Of a stretch of DNA of 64,000 nucleotides, positions 44,675 to 57,257 are shown in pieces. The DNA lies in NCBI GenBank assembly GCA_009667805.1, contig CM019063.1, positions 197,636,954-197,700,953 of the forward strand, read 5' to 3'. The notes under the pieces were generated by a model. That model ran no database searches. It saw nothing but the letters and a program-made list of their open reading frames with translations, and had not been told where the DNA came from. A program made the position numbers and the translations under genes. Numbering within the stretch: the stretch's first letter is position 1; each line of letters opens with the position of its first letter. The DNA comes from Leptobrachium leishanense (lineage: Eukaryota > Chordata > Amphibia > Anura > Megophryidae).

Positions 44675-46127
44675 ATAATATTTTTTTGGCTAGCTAGGCA
44701 AATATAACTGTATTTGCTGGTACATAAATGCTAAAGGTGCAATTCATGTGTACAGATGTAGCTTAAATGTGATTCTATTCAGCAGTATTGCAGTGAATTA
44801 TATGTAAGTGCTGATTAAAGAACTTATTTTATAACTATCATCCTATATGTCTTATGATATGGCTCTAGCACCAGTTTATGCTTATTAGACATTGTTACAT
44901 ATGGAAATATTTTGGAGTCACATTACAGTTTACAGATATTGCTCTGTGTTCCAAAGCAATTGCATATTAAACTCTTTATAGTGTGAGGTCCTTTTTTTTG
45001 GTTCACATTTATGAATTTGATAGTCTACCTGTTAACTATCTTCTCTTTAATGTGAATGGTCCATACTGTAGCACTTTAAGTAGGTATAAAAAAATCTGAC
45101 GTTTGGACAGCATCAACAAATAAATGATATTACAAAGAAGTTAACACATACACACAAACTATACCAAAGACTATTTGAAATCACCTGAGAGCCAACATTT
45201 ATGGGGAATAAGTTGCACTATATGAACATACTGTGTCAAACCCATCACATCCCAAAATCAATGCCTCGGATATTAGAATAAATATTTTATGTGTGCTGAT
45301 TTCTTTATTTCTACTTTGCAGCAGCAGCCGCTTAAGCAGAACTATCAATAACTAATAAGTCGTACGTGTCCGCCTGGGTTGTGTGTCCCAATATATCTAT
45401 TTCTACTATTGACACATATTAATGACACATATAAATGATATCGCCCTGTATCTAATATACTTGCTTCCTATAGTTTGATGACGAAAGCTGCCAGAGTTGT
45501 TCCTTGATTAATAACGTCCACAACACATTTTCCAATTTCCCATGTTTCACAAAATATTTTTTCCCCAAAGTAAAAGTTATTATGAATTATTTACCACAAT
45601 TTAAAATGCCTTTATCAGGTTTGTTAAGCACTATTAGTTATATTGGACTCTTCTTCATATATATCTCTCTCCAGCACTTGCGTCTGCATTGATTCAGTAA
45701 TTTGCTTTTGAGCTCACAGTGGGCTCAGGTGTTTTATAGTCTCGTCTACGGTCTCAGCTGAGATTACATGCAATCATTTCTATTCTTAGTTCATGCTTCA
45801 TTGATTCTTAAATGTAGTAAAGTTAACTCGCTCATCCAGGGGCATGTTTAGGCTCGGTGCTGCTCTAGGTACTCCAAATTGATTTGATTGATTTTAAATA
45901 AATATGAATATGTACGTAAATGTTAAATTAAGACCTTATGCGATATGCTCAGGACCATAGCATTCCAGATTTCAGAGTTTTACTGTATTTGGAAACCAGT
46001 CAGGATTTCATAGCTGGAGGAGAGGTGGTAGGGGAATCACAAGGCACAAACTGCAGCAGCACCAGCAAGATTCACGCGGGGAGACAATGTGCAACACTTT
46101 GTGAGTGGCATGCTCTATGATTCTATG
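44675..46127. other. Intergenic AT-rich sequence
   Basis: No gene, RNA or clear transposon was recognised. Short frames have no motif. Confidence 0.5.
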
Positions 46128-46775
46128 GGCGCTAGTCCCTATCTCGCAATAACATGCGGATGCTAACGAGGAAAACCTGCGCCTGCAGATTTCCCCGTAG
46201 CATCCACATCCCCATGTTAACGTGATATTCAGCACCTTGCCCCAGAAGAACACAGCGCTAACCGCTGGACTACTTGTGGTAGCACTACCTCGCCGTAGTG
46301 AGTATCGCCTCCTGGAGGCCAAAGGACTCCCTGGAGGATTGCACTTTTTGAAATATTTGTTCCCAGTCTCACTCTGCTCCCAGAGATAAGAAGCGGTGGA
46401 TCGGGCCACCGTTCTCACCGTGGGTTGAGAGGCGAGTACCAGATTTATTGGGAGGGTTTTTATCGGTGCTAAATGATTTTGCATTTGCAGAATCATTTAA
46501 AGACAGCTTTTAGAAGGTGCTAAAATTTTGAGTTACGCATCCAATTAGCGCTAGCACTTCAAATACCTTACTTAACAAACCGCTAATTAATGATTGCGAT
46601 CCCCATGTTAAGTATAAGATGCACAAAGTCCAGTTAGCTCGCGGAAGCTAGCGCAATCACAGATGCAGTAACTAATTACTAACTGATATAGTGTCAGGAA
46701 AGTAATATGGATGGCATTAAACACACTTATCCTAGTGATAACCCTCACACATCCAGACAGTAACGTTAGCTAGGG
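46128..46775. mobile_element. MITE of the TCACCTCTCATCC family, copy 4
   Basis: The ends gggcgctagtccct and agggaatagtgccc are approximate mirrors. The core appears reversed (ccgttctcaccgtgggttga, gaggcgagta). The 162-residue minus-strand frame at 46008-46496 has no domain and reflects GC-rich repeat DNA. Confidence 0.7.
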
Positions 46776-47176
46776 AATAGTGCCCAATGTGTTTTGTGAT
46801 GGCACTAGGCATGATGTCACACAAAGGAGCTGCACAGCATGTTCCAGTGAATCCCTGGTTGGTGCTACAGCCTAAGGAGAAGTACTGAAGTGCAAGAGGA
46901 CCCGTCCGAAGCGGCAGGGAGGTAAGTAAAGTTTACGTGAGGAAGACTCTGAAAAACTCAGTTTTCAGAATCTTTTGAATTTCAGAATTTATATATGGGG
47001 TGCTCCACCTATATATATATACAGTGTGTCAGTAAATATATCATTTAGAACAAAAGCAAAGTATCTTATTTACAGCAAGTGATTTCAAACAACATTCATT
47101 ATAGTTTAGTTTTGTTGTTTTGCAGCTCTGTTCTTAAAGGAACACTCTATTAAAATATATAGTTCTTTTTTTGCCC
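46776..47176. other. Unassigned interval
   Basis: Words such as atgatgtcacacaaaggagc resemble part of 13680-13740, so an old repeat is likely. No gene. Confidence 0.4.
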
Positions 47177-47662
47177 TTAACCCCTTCACTACCAAGTGAT
47201 TTTCCAAAAAAAAACATTGTCAGAAACCAGTGTTTTTTTTCGTAAAATCATTTTAAATTAATATTAAAGTAAGAAATATTTGCGCTTATACTTATTGTAT
47301 GTCTTACTGTAAATAACCTATTTTTGGCCAGTAGATGACGCCATCTACTGCCAAATTGAGTTAGAGGTTTGAGCGGCTGGTCTATTTTCTTCTTTTTCTC
47401 CATGTATCGGCTGCTTTAAGCCCGAAACTTCAGAGCATTCATCAGCTGATTTTACAGTTTTAGCTTTTTAGGCATTATGCCCACAGAGCTAAGACTTTGG
47501 AAGCACCTTCCGCAGCCCAAAAGCAAACGAAGTTAGTTTGCAGCAAATGCATTTCATTTGCTTTTGGGCTGCAGATCAGCAGATCAAGATATTTCAATAT
47601 CATTGCACCATATGGTGCCTTTGAAGCCTGAGATATCTCAATATCGTTAGTGAAGGGGTTAA
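47177..47662. mobile_element. TTAA-type MITE, copy B of 9831-10283
   Basis: The left end ttaaccccttcactaccaag equals the reverse complement of the right end of copy A. The right end atcgttagtgaaggggttaa corresponds to copy A's left end. It is inserted in the opposite orientation, with TTAA at both sides. Confidence 0.88.
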
Positions 47663-48306
47663 ATAATAGGAACGATGCTGCTGACAGCCTCTTCCCAATT
47701 GTTTTTTCTTTATTTTCTCTTGGTAGGTTTTTTACTTACCTTTTGTCCTTCGCATCATAGCTCCTCCTCGCTGGCTCAGAGACTCCTAAACCCAGGAGTC
47801 TCTGAAACTATCTAACGCAAATTATGCTCCTTCGTATGCAAGTTCCATAGCACCTCCGCAGGTCCACTCCATCAGCTGTCTCTCTGAGACCGATCCTACA
47901 GCGATTGGTCTCTAAGTGATGTCGGCAAACTCTCTGCGTGCCGACATCATTGGTGACCAATCTGGTGACCGGCAGCTGGTAAATTTAAAAATCCTGGCTG
48001 ATGGTGACACTGGTGGTGTGGTGGAAACTCCTTCAAATCTCCCAGAAATCTCACCGGAGTTATAGTTATAAAATGGTCAGGGTGAGTAGAGTCTCCCTTT
48101 AAAGAAAGGACATTACGTAAAAAATGTTGCTCCCTCTATTCGGCTGTCTTAGTCATAGGCCTAGTTGGTCTAGGCAAGAATACATGCTTGTACTCTTCAG
48201 TCAATGAATGGGAATGGTTATTATTGTTGATTCTCTATAACTTACTTTTCTTGGAGTCCATAACACTTGCTTCTCAGGTGTTTTCTTCAGACTTCTTCAA
48301 CTACCA
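47663..48306. other. Unassigned interval
   Basis: No gene or terminal repeats were recognised. A small inverted pair, ggctcagagactcctaaa and ccaggagtctctgaaac, lies near 47770-47805. Confidence 0.4.
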
Positions 48307-51291
48307 TTAACCCCTTAAGGGCCGCTGACGTACCCTGTACGTTCTGCCCACGGGTCTCCCTTAGACCCGCGGACGTACAGGGTACGTCAGCGGCACCTAA
48401 CCCCCCTCCCGCCCGATACTTACCTCCCTCGCTGGATCCCTCACAGATCTGGCAGGGAGGAAGCCTTCCCTCCTGATTTGCATGGGCCGGCGAGCTTGAT
48501 GACGTCACCATGCTGCGTGGTGATGTCATCAGCAGGCGCCCCCATTGAAATCAATGGAGGGGAGGGGGGGCTCCTTCGGAGCCCTCTATCTCCCCAACCA
48601 TTGAAGCTAGGGAGATGCTTTCTGCACTGCTGAAAATGGAGATGGTGTATAGCATTACCAATTTTGCTGCCAGATCGCATTTGGGCGCTAATTGACGCCA
48701 AAACACGATTCGAACCTGGAGGGGGGCAGACATCCTGGATGTCAGCCAAGCCTCCAGGTCCCCCCCCGCACCCACTGACAACCTCACCATATGTGTGAGG
48801 ATGTCAGTGGGCCAGTTAACCCTCTAGCTGCGATGTAGAGATAAGGGGATCCTAAGGATCCCCCTATCTCCCGATCCGTGGCAGCTAGATGGTCATGGCT
48901 GATCATGGCCTTTCCAATAATACCAAGCATGACCAGGTTTGGTTTAAAAATAAAATTTTAAAAAATAAAATAATAAAAAATAAATAATAAAATAAAAAAA
49001 TGTTTGTTTTTTTTGTCTGGGGGGGTTTAGTTAAATAGGACCTAGGCTGTCATCTCCAAATAATTAGCACAAAATGGTCAGAATGAGCGCAGCGCACATA
49101 GGTGAACTGGCTCAGCAGTGAAGGGGTTAAAAATCAAAAACATGTAAAAAGTGGGTATTTCTAGTCTCGGGACAAAATTTTGAAACTATTTACCTGGGGT
49201 CTTTTTTGGTGGTTGTAGATTTTGGGGATTAAATTACGAAAAAGTGTGTTTTTACAATTTTTTCATCAGATTTCATATTTTTTATAGTAAATTATTCGAT
49301 ATGATGTAAATAATGGTATTTCTAGAAAGTCCATTTAATGGCGGGAAAAACGGTGTATAATATGTGAGGGTTGAATAAACGAGTAAGAGGAAAATTTGAC
49401 CTAAACACGAACTTCTTCTCATCTCTTACTGTTTATCTACACTGTCCTCCAAACCTAAACGGCTCTGGTCCACCTTCAACACCCTCCTCTACCCACCTGC
49501 ACCTCCCTCCTCAGCTGCCTTCAGCGCTCAAGACCTGCAGACTACTTCCTCAGTAAAACTCTAACTATCAGAAGCAACATCCCAACACAAGATAGTTATC
49601 TGCCACCTCCACTCCCAGAGGTCCCCTCTGTCACCCTCTGCCGCTTCCTCCCAGCCACTGAGGAGGAAGTCAATTCCTTATTGTCCTCCTCACATCTCAC
49701 CACGTGCCCGCTCGACCCCATTCCCTCACATCTAATTCCTCCCCTCTCCTCCTCCCTCACCCCTGCTCTCACACACATCTTCAACCTATCTCTCTCCACT
49801 GGCTCCTTTCCATCCGCCTTCAAACACGCTAGTTACCCCTTTACTAAAGAAACCATCCCTCGATCCCAACTCTCCATCCAACTACCGCCCTGTATCCCTG
49901 CTTCCCTTTACCTCTAAACTCTTAGAAAAATTAGTCTTCAACCGCCTCTCCCTCTTCCTGTCCTCCAATTCCCTACTTGACCCCCTGCAATCTGGCTTCC
50001 GTCCCCTACACTCAACTGAAACTGCCCTCACCAAAGTCACCAACGACCTCCTAACTGCTAAAAAACACGGCCACTATTCTATTCTCATCCTGCTCGACCT
50101 CTCGGCTGCTTTTGACACTGTTGACCACCCCCTCCTTCTACAGACCCTCAACTCTCTGGGTCTCGGTGACACTGCACTTGCTTGGGTTGACTCCTATTTA
50201 TCCAACAGGTCCTTCTGTGTGTCCTTTGCTGGTAACTCCTCCTCTTCATTGCCTCTATCTGTTGGTGTACCTCAAGGCTCTGTCCTTGGTCCGCTGCTCT
50301 TTTCCATCTACACCTCCACCCTGGGCAAAATCATCAACAGCTTTGGCTTTAATTACCACCTCTACGCTGATGACACTCAGATCTACCTCTCTACCCCTGA
50401 TCTCTCTCCCCCTGTCCTTTCAAAAGTCAGTGACTGTTTATCTGGCATCTCCTCCTGGATGGCCTCTCACCACCTAAAGATCAACATGTCAAAGACTGAG
50501 CTCCTACTTATTCCTCCCTCCAATGCCTCCCCACCTCCTGACTTCTCTATCACGGTGGAGGGTATCACCATCTCCCCATCAAACCAAGTTCGCTGTCTTG
50601 GAGTTACACTTGACTCTGCTCTTTTCTTCATCCCCCACATCAAGTCTCTTTCCTCCTCCTGCCGATACCAACTGCGTAATATTTCCAGAATTCGGCCATT
50701 TCTTACCACTGTCACCACAAAACAACTCATACACGCCCTGGTAATCTCCCGACTCGACTATTGCAATAATCTCTTATCTGGCCTCCCTCTGTCCGCCCTC
50801 CCCCCTACAATCCATCCTGAACACCTCCGCCAGGCTAATTCACCTCACCCGCCGCTCTGTCTCTGCCGCTCCCCTCTGCGAGTCCCTTCACTGGCTCCCC
50901 ATCCACTGCAGAATTAAGTTCAAAATCCTTATCCTTACCTACAAAACCCTCACTAACTCAGCTCCCCACTACCTGTCCTCACTAATCACCAAATACACCC
51001 CAGCCCGCTCCCTAAGGTCAAACAGTGACCTGCGCCTAGCTTCTCCCCGCATCACCTCTTCCCATGATAGACTGCAGGATTTCTCACGCGCAGCCCCCAC
51101 TCTTTGGAACGCTCTCCCTCATACTGTCAGACTTTCCCCTAACTTCTCTTACTTCAAGTGCTCTCTTAAAACGTTCCTATTTAGGGAAGCCTACCACCCA
51201 ACTCACTGACGCAACCATCAATCACTCTCACCTTACAGTCCTCTCCTCCTGTTTCCAACCCCAACCCTCCTAGACTGTGAGTTCCTACGGG

Positions 51292-52974
51292 CAGTGGCGT
51301 CACTAGGGTTGGTGTCACCCGGTGCGGTAACTTATGGTGTCACCCCCCCCCCGAGTTTTACAGATTTTTTTAACTACTCTTACTCCTAAATCAGTACTCC
51401 CATATAGCACTGAATGCTCATACACACAGCGCACATTACTGTGATGTTTATTGCTGTGGAGCTCTCTCATATGCTCACACAACTTTTTGCCAACTGCCAG
51501 CAAGTACGTTGCCTGTTCGAAGGTAGTGAAGGTACACATGGATATATATTGCCCCCAGCAGCTCTGGATATATATTGCCCCCAGCAGCTCACCCATGGAT
51601 ATATATTGCCCCAGCTCACATATGGATATATTGCCCCAGTTCAGTTATATATTGCCCCAGTTCACAGTTATATATTGCCCCCAGCAGCTCACCCATGGAT
51701 ATATATTGCCCCAGCTCACATATGGATATATTGCGCCTCAGCTCACACATGGATATATTGCGCCTCAGCTCACACATGGATATATTGCCCCAGACCACCT
51801 CACACATGGATATATTGCCCCAGCTCTCATGGATACTGCCCCCAGCACACATGGATATTGCCCCAGCTCCTCTCATGGATATTGCCCCAGCTCCTCTCAT
51901 GGATATTGCCCCAGCTCCTCTCATGGATATACTGCCCCAGCTCATGGATATACTGCACCAGCAGCTCATGGATATACTGCCCCAGCAGCTCATGGATATA
52001 CTGCCCCAGCTTCTCTCATGGATATACTGCCCCAGCTCCTCTCATGGATATATTGCCCCAGCTCAAGGATACTGCCCCAGCACATGGAATGCCCCAGCAG
52101 CTCATGGATATGCCCCAGCACCTCATGGATATGCCCCAGCACCTCATGGATTTGCCCCAGCAGCTCATGGATATGCCCCAGCAGCTCATGGATATGCCCC
52201 AGCAGCTCATGGATATGCCCCAGCTCCTCATGGATAATGCCCCAGCAGCTCATGTATATGCCCCAGCACCTCATGGATAATGCCCCAGCACCTCATGGAT
52301 TTGCCCCAGCAGCTCATGTATATGCCCCAGCACCTTGTGGATTTGCCCCAGCACCTCATGGATAATGCCCCAGGAGCTCATGGATATGCCCCAGCTCCTC
52401 ATGGATATGCCCCAGCACCTCATGGATAATGCCCCAGCACCTCATGGATTTGCACCAGCAGCTCATGGATATGCCCCAGCACCTCATGGATATGCCCCAG
52501 CTCCTCATGGATATGCCCCAGCTCTCATGGATAATGCCCCAGCAGCTCATGTATATGCCCCAGCACCTCATGGATAATGCCCCAGCACCTCATGGATTTG
52601 CCCCAGCAGCTCATGTATATGCCCCAGCTCCTCATGGATATGCCCCAGCACCTCATGGATATGCCCCAGCTCCTCATGGATAATGCCCCAGCACCTCATG
52701 GATAATGCCCCAGCACCTCATGGATATGCCCCAGCTCCTCATGGACATGCCCCAGCACCTCATGGATATGCCCCAGCTCCTCATGGATATGCCCCAGCAG
52801 CTCATGGATATGCCCCAGCTCCTCATGGATTTGCCCCAGCTCCTCATGTATATGCCCCGGCAGCTCATGGATATGCCCCAGCACCTCATGGACATGCCCC
52901 AGCACCTCATGGACATGCCCCAGCTCACTCATGGATATGCCCCAGCGTTACGTCGTCACGTTACGACGCCACTG
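51292..52974. mobile_element. hAT-like element filled with a minisatellite
   Basis: Termini cagtggcgtcac and gacgccactg are inverted. The flanks cctacggg at 51284-51291 and 52975-52982 are an exact 8-bp target duplication within the LINE tail (bagging ttcctacggg...aatagggccc of the intact tail). CAG ends with 8-bp duplication indicate hAT. Apart from short ends, the body is a tandem array. No transposase. Confidence 0.88.
51538..52945. repeat. Minisatellite, units grading from about 27 bp to 21 bp
   Basis: The consensus of the right part is gccccagcacctcatggata plus t, 21 bp, with agcagctc and agctcctc variants and taatg or ttt changes. Towards the left end units are longer (catggatatattgcgcctca and similar). 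Because 21 and 27 are multiples of three, every frame stays open and yields repetitive GYAPAPH, MDMPQHL and MRCWGIS peptides on both strands. These are not genes. Confidence 0.95.
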
Positions 52975-53329
52975 CCTACGGGAATAGGGCCCTCATCTCC
53001 TCCTGTACTGTTTGTCAAATGTTGTGCGATGTATTGTAACCCTGTCTATACTGTGCCTATTGTACAGCGCTGCGGAATATGCTGGCGCTTTATAAATAAA
53101 GAATAATAATAATAACAGCGCAGAAACGTAAAAATAGCAGCGGTCACTAAAGGACGGATTTGTGTAAAACCGCCCGGTCATTAAGGGGTTAAATACTGCT
53201 CCATAATATATTTTTACACAGGAAGCATCATGTGTTATCACAGCAATATGTTTTAATGCACTATGCTTAGTTCCCAAAACAACCAGGCCTTGAACCTAAA
53301 ACAAAATTTGATGACTTTCCACATTGTGA

Positions 53330-53640
53330 TCTAATTAGTCACTGCGGTCTCTATTCCATAGGCAACGCTAACTGTAGCGTTCGGGTGAGTAAGCGATAGC
53401 GTCAGATTGAGTGACTTTAATGCATGCCCCCCATATTACCTTCCTAACGCTAAACCTCCTAAAAATTAGATAGTGCATCGGTGATTGTGGTAGCTTCCGT
53501 GAGCTTACTTTACATTGCACTCCCTATACTTATCATATACACAGTACTTGTCCATTTGTCACACATAAAATAAGTAATACCACTGCTATTACTCACCTTC
53601 TCATTTCCCATGCTGGGAGAAAGTTCAGTATTTTATACAT
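53330..53640. mobile_element. Fragment of the TCACCTCTCATCC MITE family
   Basis: The sequence ggcaacgctaactgtagcgt, tgagtaagcgatagcgtcag and a taatgcatgcc block match 36940-37020 in copy 2. The core and right end are missing. Confidence 0.55.
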
Positions 53641-54081
53641 ACAGGGTTATTCAGAGAGCGCCGATCTGGCCCCGAAATGGCAGCGAACAGTGAATTTCCC
53701 TGTACGGCGACATTTCAGGGCCATTCGGCTATTCAGAAAGCAGGCAGTTCGCCAAATTTTGCCAAATTGCCTGCAAATACAGTGTCTGTTCGACGTCATT
53801 GAACTCCCCTATAGAGAAGCAATGGTTAACCTATTCAGAGAACACCGAACAGCAGTGAAATGTTAGTGAAATGCCCTGATGTTCAGTGCTTTCATACAGC
53901 AGGTTTATTCAGGCGAATCCTATATGTTTTTTAAATGTTAAAAATTTTCCCGTTTTTATGCAATATCAAATAACCGTTTATTCTTTTAATCTGCAGCAAA
54001 AAGTCTCTTTATTTATCTATTTTTTATGATCTTTTAAGCATTTTTCAGGATTTTTTCAGAATTTTTTTCCCCCGTTTTCTT

Positions 54082-56337
54082 TTAACCCTTTCGCTGCTGA
54101 GCCATTTCACCGCTGTGTGCTGAGCTCATTTTTACCGCTTTTGCTCATCATGTTTAAACACGATTTGAAGCCACGTTTAATTATACAACCCAGACCAGGG
54201 CCGGCCCAAGCCACTGTGCTGCCTGCAGCGAAGGATGAATTGCTGCCCCCCCACCCCGAAAAAAACATGGTGTGTATGAGCATATCACAGAGCGCCACAT
54301 ATCACGGCCCACTGTCCCACACATCCACATACCGTCACACACACTTCCACATTCACACTTACATACTTCCACAGTCACACACACATACATAACACAGCTG
54401 GTAACGGGGAGATGCAGAGGATTAATGACTCTGGAGGGCACAGAGTTACTGTCAATTATATTTCACAGGGTGTTCCTTTAAATAGGAAGCGCCTCACTGA
54501 AGGTATGTAATAAACAAGGAAAATGCTTGTCTTTTCACCATGATTTAATAATTCAGGGAATACTGGGGTGGGGGGGGGCCATAAAGCGGCATTAAAACAT
54601 GTGGCGTCCCAGTCATTTCTGTAATTCCCCCATCAAACCCTGGCAGCTCCATACTAACATCCCCCCCTCAGTTTAGAAAGGTAAAAATTAGATTTATTTA
54701 TTTTTGCAAAGTCACCCAGGCCTTACCAGGCCAGTGAAAAGCAGATCCCCCAGCTATTAACAACTAACTACAGTTCCCATCATGCTGTGCGGGCTGTAAG
54801 GGAGCTGCAGAGTGTCTTCAATCTGGGCCCCGTGCAGCCCTCAATCGGCAGCTCCCTCAGGACTCTAGGATAGGGTGACTGTCCAGGCTTTGCCTCAACC
54901 AGGACAGAGGAGCTGGCAGTGCTTTATGGGGGCAGCAATATGTCCCTGTGAGGAGGGATGGGTGGGAGGGGAACCTCCATAACACTCACGTGGGGGGCAC
55001 AGAGTCTTCTGTATGAAATCAAGCCAGGCCTACCTCCTCAGCAGCCTCATGGTTCCCCGGGATTCATTTAAAGGTGCACGCTTGCCTACATCATCAAAGC
55101 AGTGCCGTGCATGGCATGTGACAGGCTCTAAACACTGCGTTCCATCTCACAGGCGCACTGCGCTGCAGGAGAGTACACAGCCAGGCTGCATCACTGATAA
55201 AACTTAAGCTGATGGCCTCAATGCCTGCTGAAAGGGGCAGGCGCCGGCCCGCTGAAAGGGGCAGTCACATGCTGGAGGGGCAGGCGCGGCTTGGTTTTCA
55301 ACAGAACACTGTCCTGCAGCCGTGTCCAGGCTGGCGGCCTGTGAAAGAGCAGCAAAATGCTGCCCCTGACAAAGTGCTGTATGGAAGGGCCGACCCTGAC
55401 CCAGACATATTATATAACGCTCTTTCCGGCAGACTCGGCAGATTCATAATATATAATTATTATATGTATACGTTATGCCCTGCCTGTATATTATAACACA
55501 AAATGCAATAAAATTTGAATTTTTAATCATCTACAATGTGTAAAGTGGGTTTTTTTCAAATTTTTTCATGCGAGTTTTTGCATTTATATTTTCTACGGGC
55601 TGCGCTTGAAATGGGGACTCGTTACATTTTTGGGGGGGGAATTACGTGATTTTTAGCATCATTGTTCACATTATAATTGAAATGGGAACAATATTGCTGC
55701 ATTAATAAAAACAACACACAAATAAAAAAAAAACATGTTTTTTTTTTTACTTCAAACATGGTCATGTTTGGTATCATTTGAAAAGTTAATGTTCAGGCCC
55801 CTAATTGACATCCTAGCTGCCATGGTTCGGGAGATATGGGGGTTCAAAGGAACCCTTATTTCCACCAAGGGATTTCCTTGGGAAATCCCCGGGCAGCTAG
55901 GGGTTCCCCGGCTAACTGACGTCATTGCGCCATGCGCGATGATGTAAGGTGGCCAGGGGGGACCCGGACGGCGCTGGATCGGAGCCCGGTACGTAAGGGG
56001 TTAAAACCAGGCACCGCTTAAAAGGGGAGACACTCTCCTTTTAAGCGGTGCCTGGTTTGAGTGGCTGTGACCTCCTGATCGGGAGGGAGAGGGATCCAAA
56101 AGGATCCCCCCCTCCCTTCCATGCGATGACCTGGGGGATCGTCCGAAAATGACGTGGGGTAGCCACTAAAAGACGTGTCTGCATTCCTAGAAGTCAGACC
56201 GCCGCCAGACCTCGGAGAAGAGAGGTGAGTATCTCTCCGGGCTCCTGTCGAGTGGATGAGGTGTGGGGAACGTCCTCCGCATATAGCGGGAGTCAATGAG
56301 GACGTTCCCCACACGTCATCCGCAGCGAAGGGGTTAA
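54082..56337. mobile_element. TTAA-type MITE interrupted by a hAT element
   Basis: TTAA on both sides. The left end ttaaccctttcgctgctgag mirrors the right end ccgcagcgaaggggttaa. A hairpin pairs aaccaggcaccgcttaaaag with cttttaagcggtgcctggtt at 56003-56058. With the hAT removed the length is about 1.05 kb. Confidence 0.85.
54196..55398. mobile_element. Non-autonomous hAT element
   Basis: The ends cagggccggccc and gggccgaccctg are inverted with one mismatch. The flanks acccagac at 54188-54195 and 55399-55406 are an exact 8-bp duplication. The interior includes a cacacac-type microsatellite at 54310-54390 and has no transposase. Confidence 0.9.
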
Positions 56338-57099
56338 ATAGCGTTTTTTATATTTCTGTAACAGACCTTTTTATTATCATTCATAGGACCTTACATGTTA
56401 ATTCCAGACATTTTTGTCCAGTAGTTATTTTGCAAACAGCGTTTCATTTTGACACTTTCAATTGTTTGGGTTTTTTTTGTTTTTTTAAGCCCGTTCATCA
56501 GCTTGTTGGCTTTTTCCGGCGGCTGGTCGGCGCTGTGTGCAGCGGATCATCTGCTTTTTCCAGACGTGTTCAGCGTGTTTTTTGCAGTGATTCAAGTGTT
56601 CCGATACTTCGAATCATATCAGATGCGTTTTCCGGCGGATTTTTGTCTTTTTATCGACTTTGTTTGGCGGTTTTGCAGCGGACTTTTGGGTCTGTTCCCC
56701 ACACTCCGGAGACCCTGCGGTGAATGCTGAATTCACCGCAGGGTCTGAAAATTTGATTCTCCGAAGTGCAGGGACCGAGAGAGCACCAAAATGTCAGCGC
56801 CATTTTGCTGCTCTCTGAATAGCCCCTATAGTCAATAACCCCTATATTCATGAAACACCAAGGGAAATATTCATTTTTTTCAGTTTTCGTTAAAATTGTG
56901 AAATGCAATAACAGGTTCCCATTTCATTTTTTTTTAAAAAGAATGCCCTATAGAATACTGTATATAACCACAAAGGTTTGGATGATGAAATGTAAAAAAA
57001 TAATTCTACACGTTGTAAATGATTGAAATCTGAATGGAAATTTCCTCACACAGTATCTGCCTGGTTAGATATACCGTATCTGCACTATTAAATAGCCTA

Positions 57100-57183
57100 A
57101 AATATGCTTTCATTTCACTAAATTCCTAAGGAAGCCACCAAAATCTTCAGCTCCAGGCCCATAGAGATCTTAATCCGGCCCTG
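57100..57183. mobile_element. Fragment of a hAT-like element, right end
   Basis: The sequence ends cttaatccggccctg, the mirror of the cagggccggatttcc terminus at 9686. Only this end is recognised. Confidence 0.55.
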
Positions 57184-57257
57184 CTCCTCTTCCTCAATAG
57201 TATGAGAACATGGAGGATGGGAATCAGAGGCGACACCACAAGCCTATTTGCCATATA

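Larger units (their letters stand above)
49410..53115 (+). mobile_element. L2-type LINE, copy 2, interrupted by a hAT-like element
   Basis: Plus-strand reverse transcriptase with frameshifts. Readable stretches include the AFDTVDH region near 50105, [18 protein letters not shown] and [17 protein letters not shown] in the 50219-50917 frame, and [17 protein letters not shown]. It extends further 5' than copy 1, to about 49410. The C-terminal and tail part is split at 51284-52982 by another transposon and resumes with gtcaaatgttgtgcgatgta to gcgctttataaataaagaat. Several frameshifts make it inactive. Confidence 0.88.
48307..53192. mobile_element. TTAA-type MITE interrupted by an L2 LINE (outer level of a nest)
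   Basis: Left end ttaaccccttaagggccgct and right end ggtcattaaggggttaa, with TTAA on both sides. This is the reverse-oriented copy of 33828-34997. Alignment to that copy shows the break: gacctaaacac before the LINE (49408) and cagcgcagaaacgtaaa after it (53117). Removing the LINE leaves about 1.2 kb, equal to the uninterrupted copy. Confidence 0.9.
53642..56829. mobile_element. CAGGGTTATTC-family MITE interrupted by a TTAA element
   Basis: The left end is cagggttattcagagagcgc and the right end ctgctctctgaatagcccct. Left-half landmarks (gaacaccgaacagcagtgaa) and right-half landmarks (ggaccttacatgttaattcc, tgcggtgaatgctgaattca) follow the order of the uninterrupted copy at 57258-58114. The TTAA insertion at 54082-56337 splits it. 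Confidence 0.8.

Noticed and set aside
46008..46496. 162-residue minus-strand frame
   Set aside because: It overlaps a CpG-rich MITE core; the composition explains the low number of stops.
51414..52365. Long plus-strand frames of 220-304 residues and their antisense partners
   Set aside because: They are produced by the 21-27 bp tandem repeat, whose unit length is a multiple of three. Several overlapping frames are open at once, and the peptides are only repeated units.
51538..52945. CRISPR-like array
   Set aside because: The units are head-to-tail without unique spacers and sit in vertebrate DNA; this is a minisatellite.
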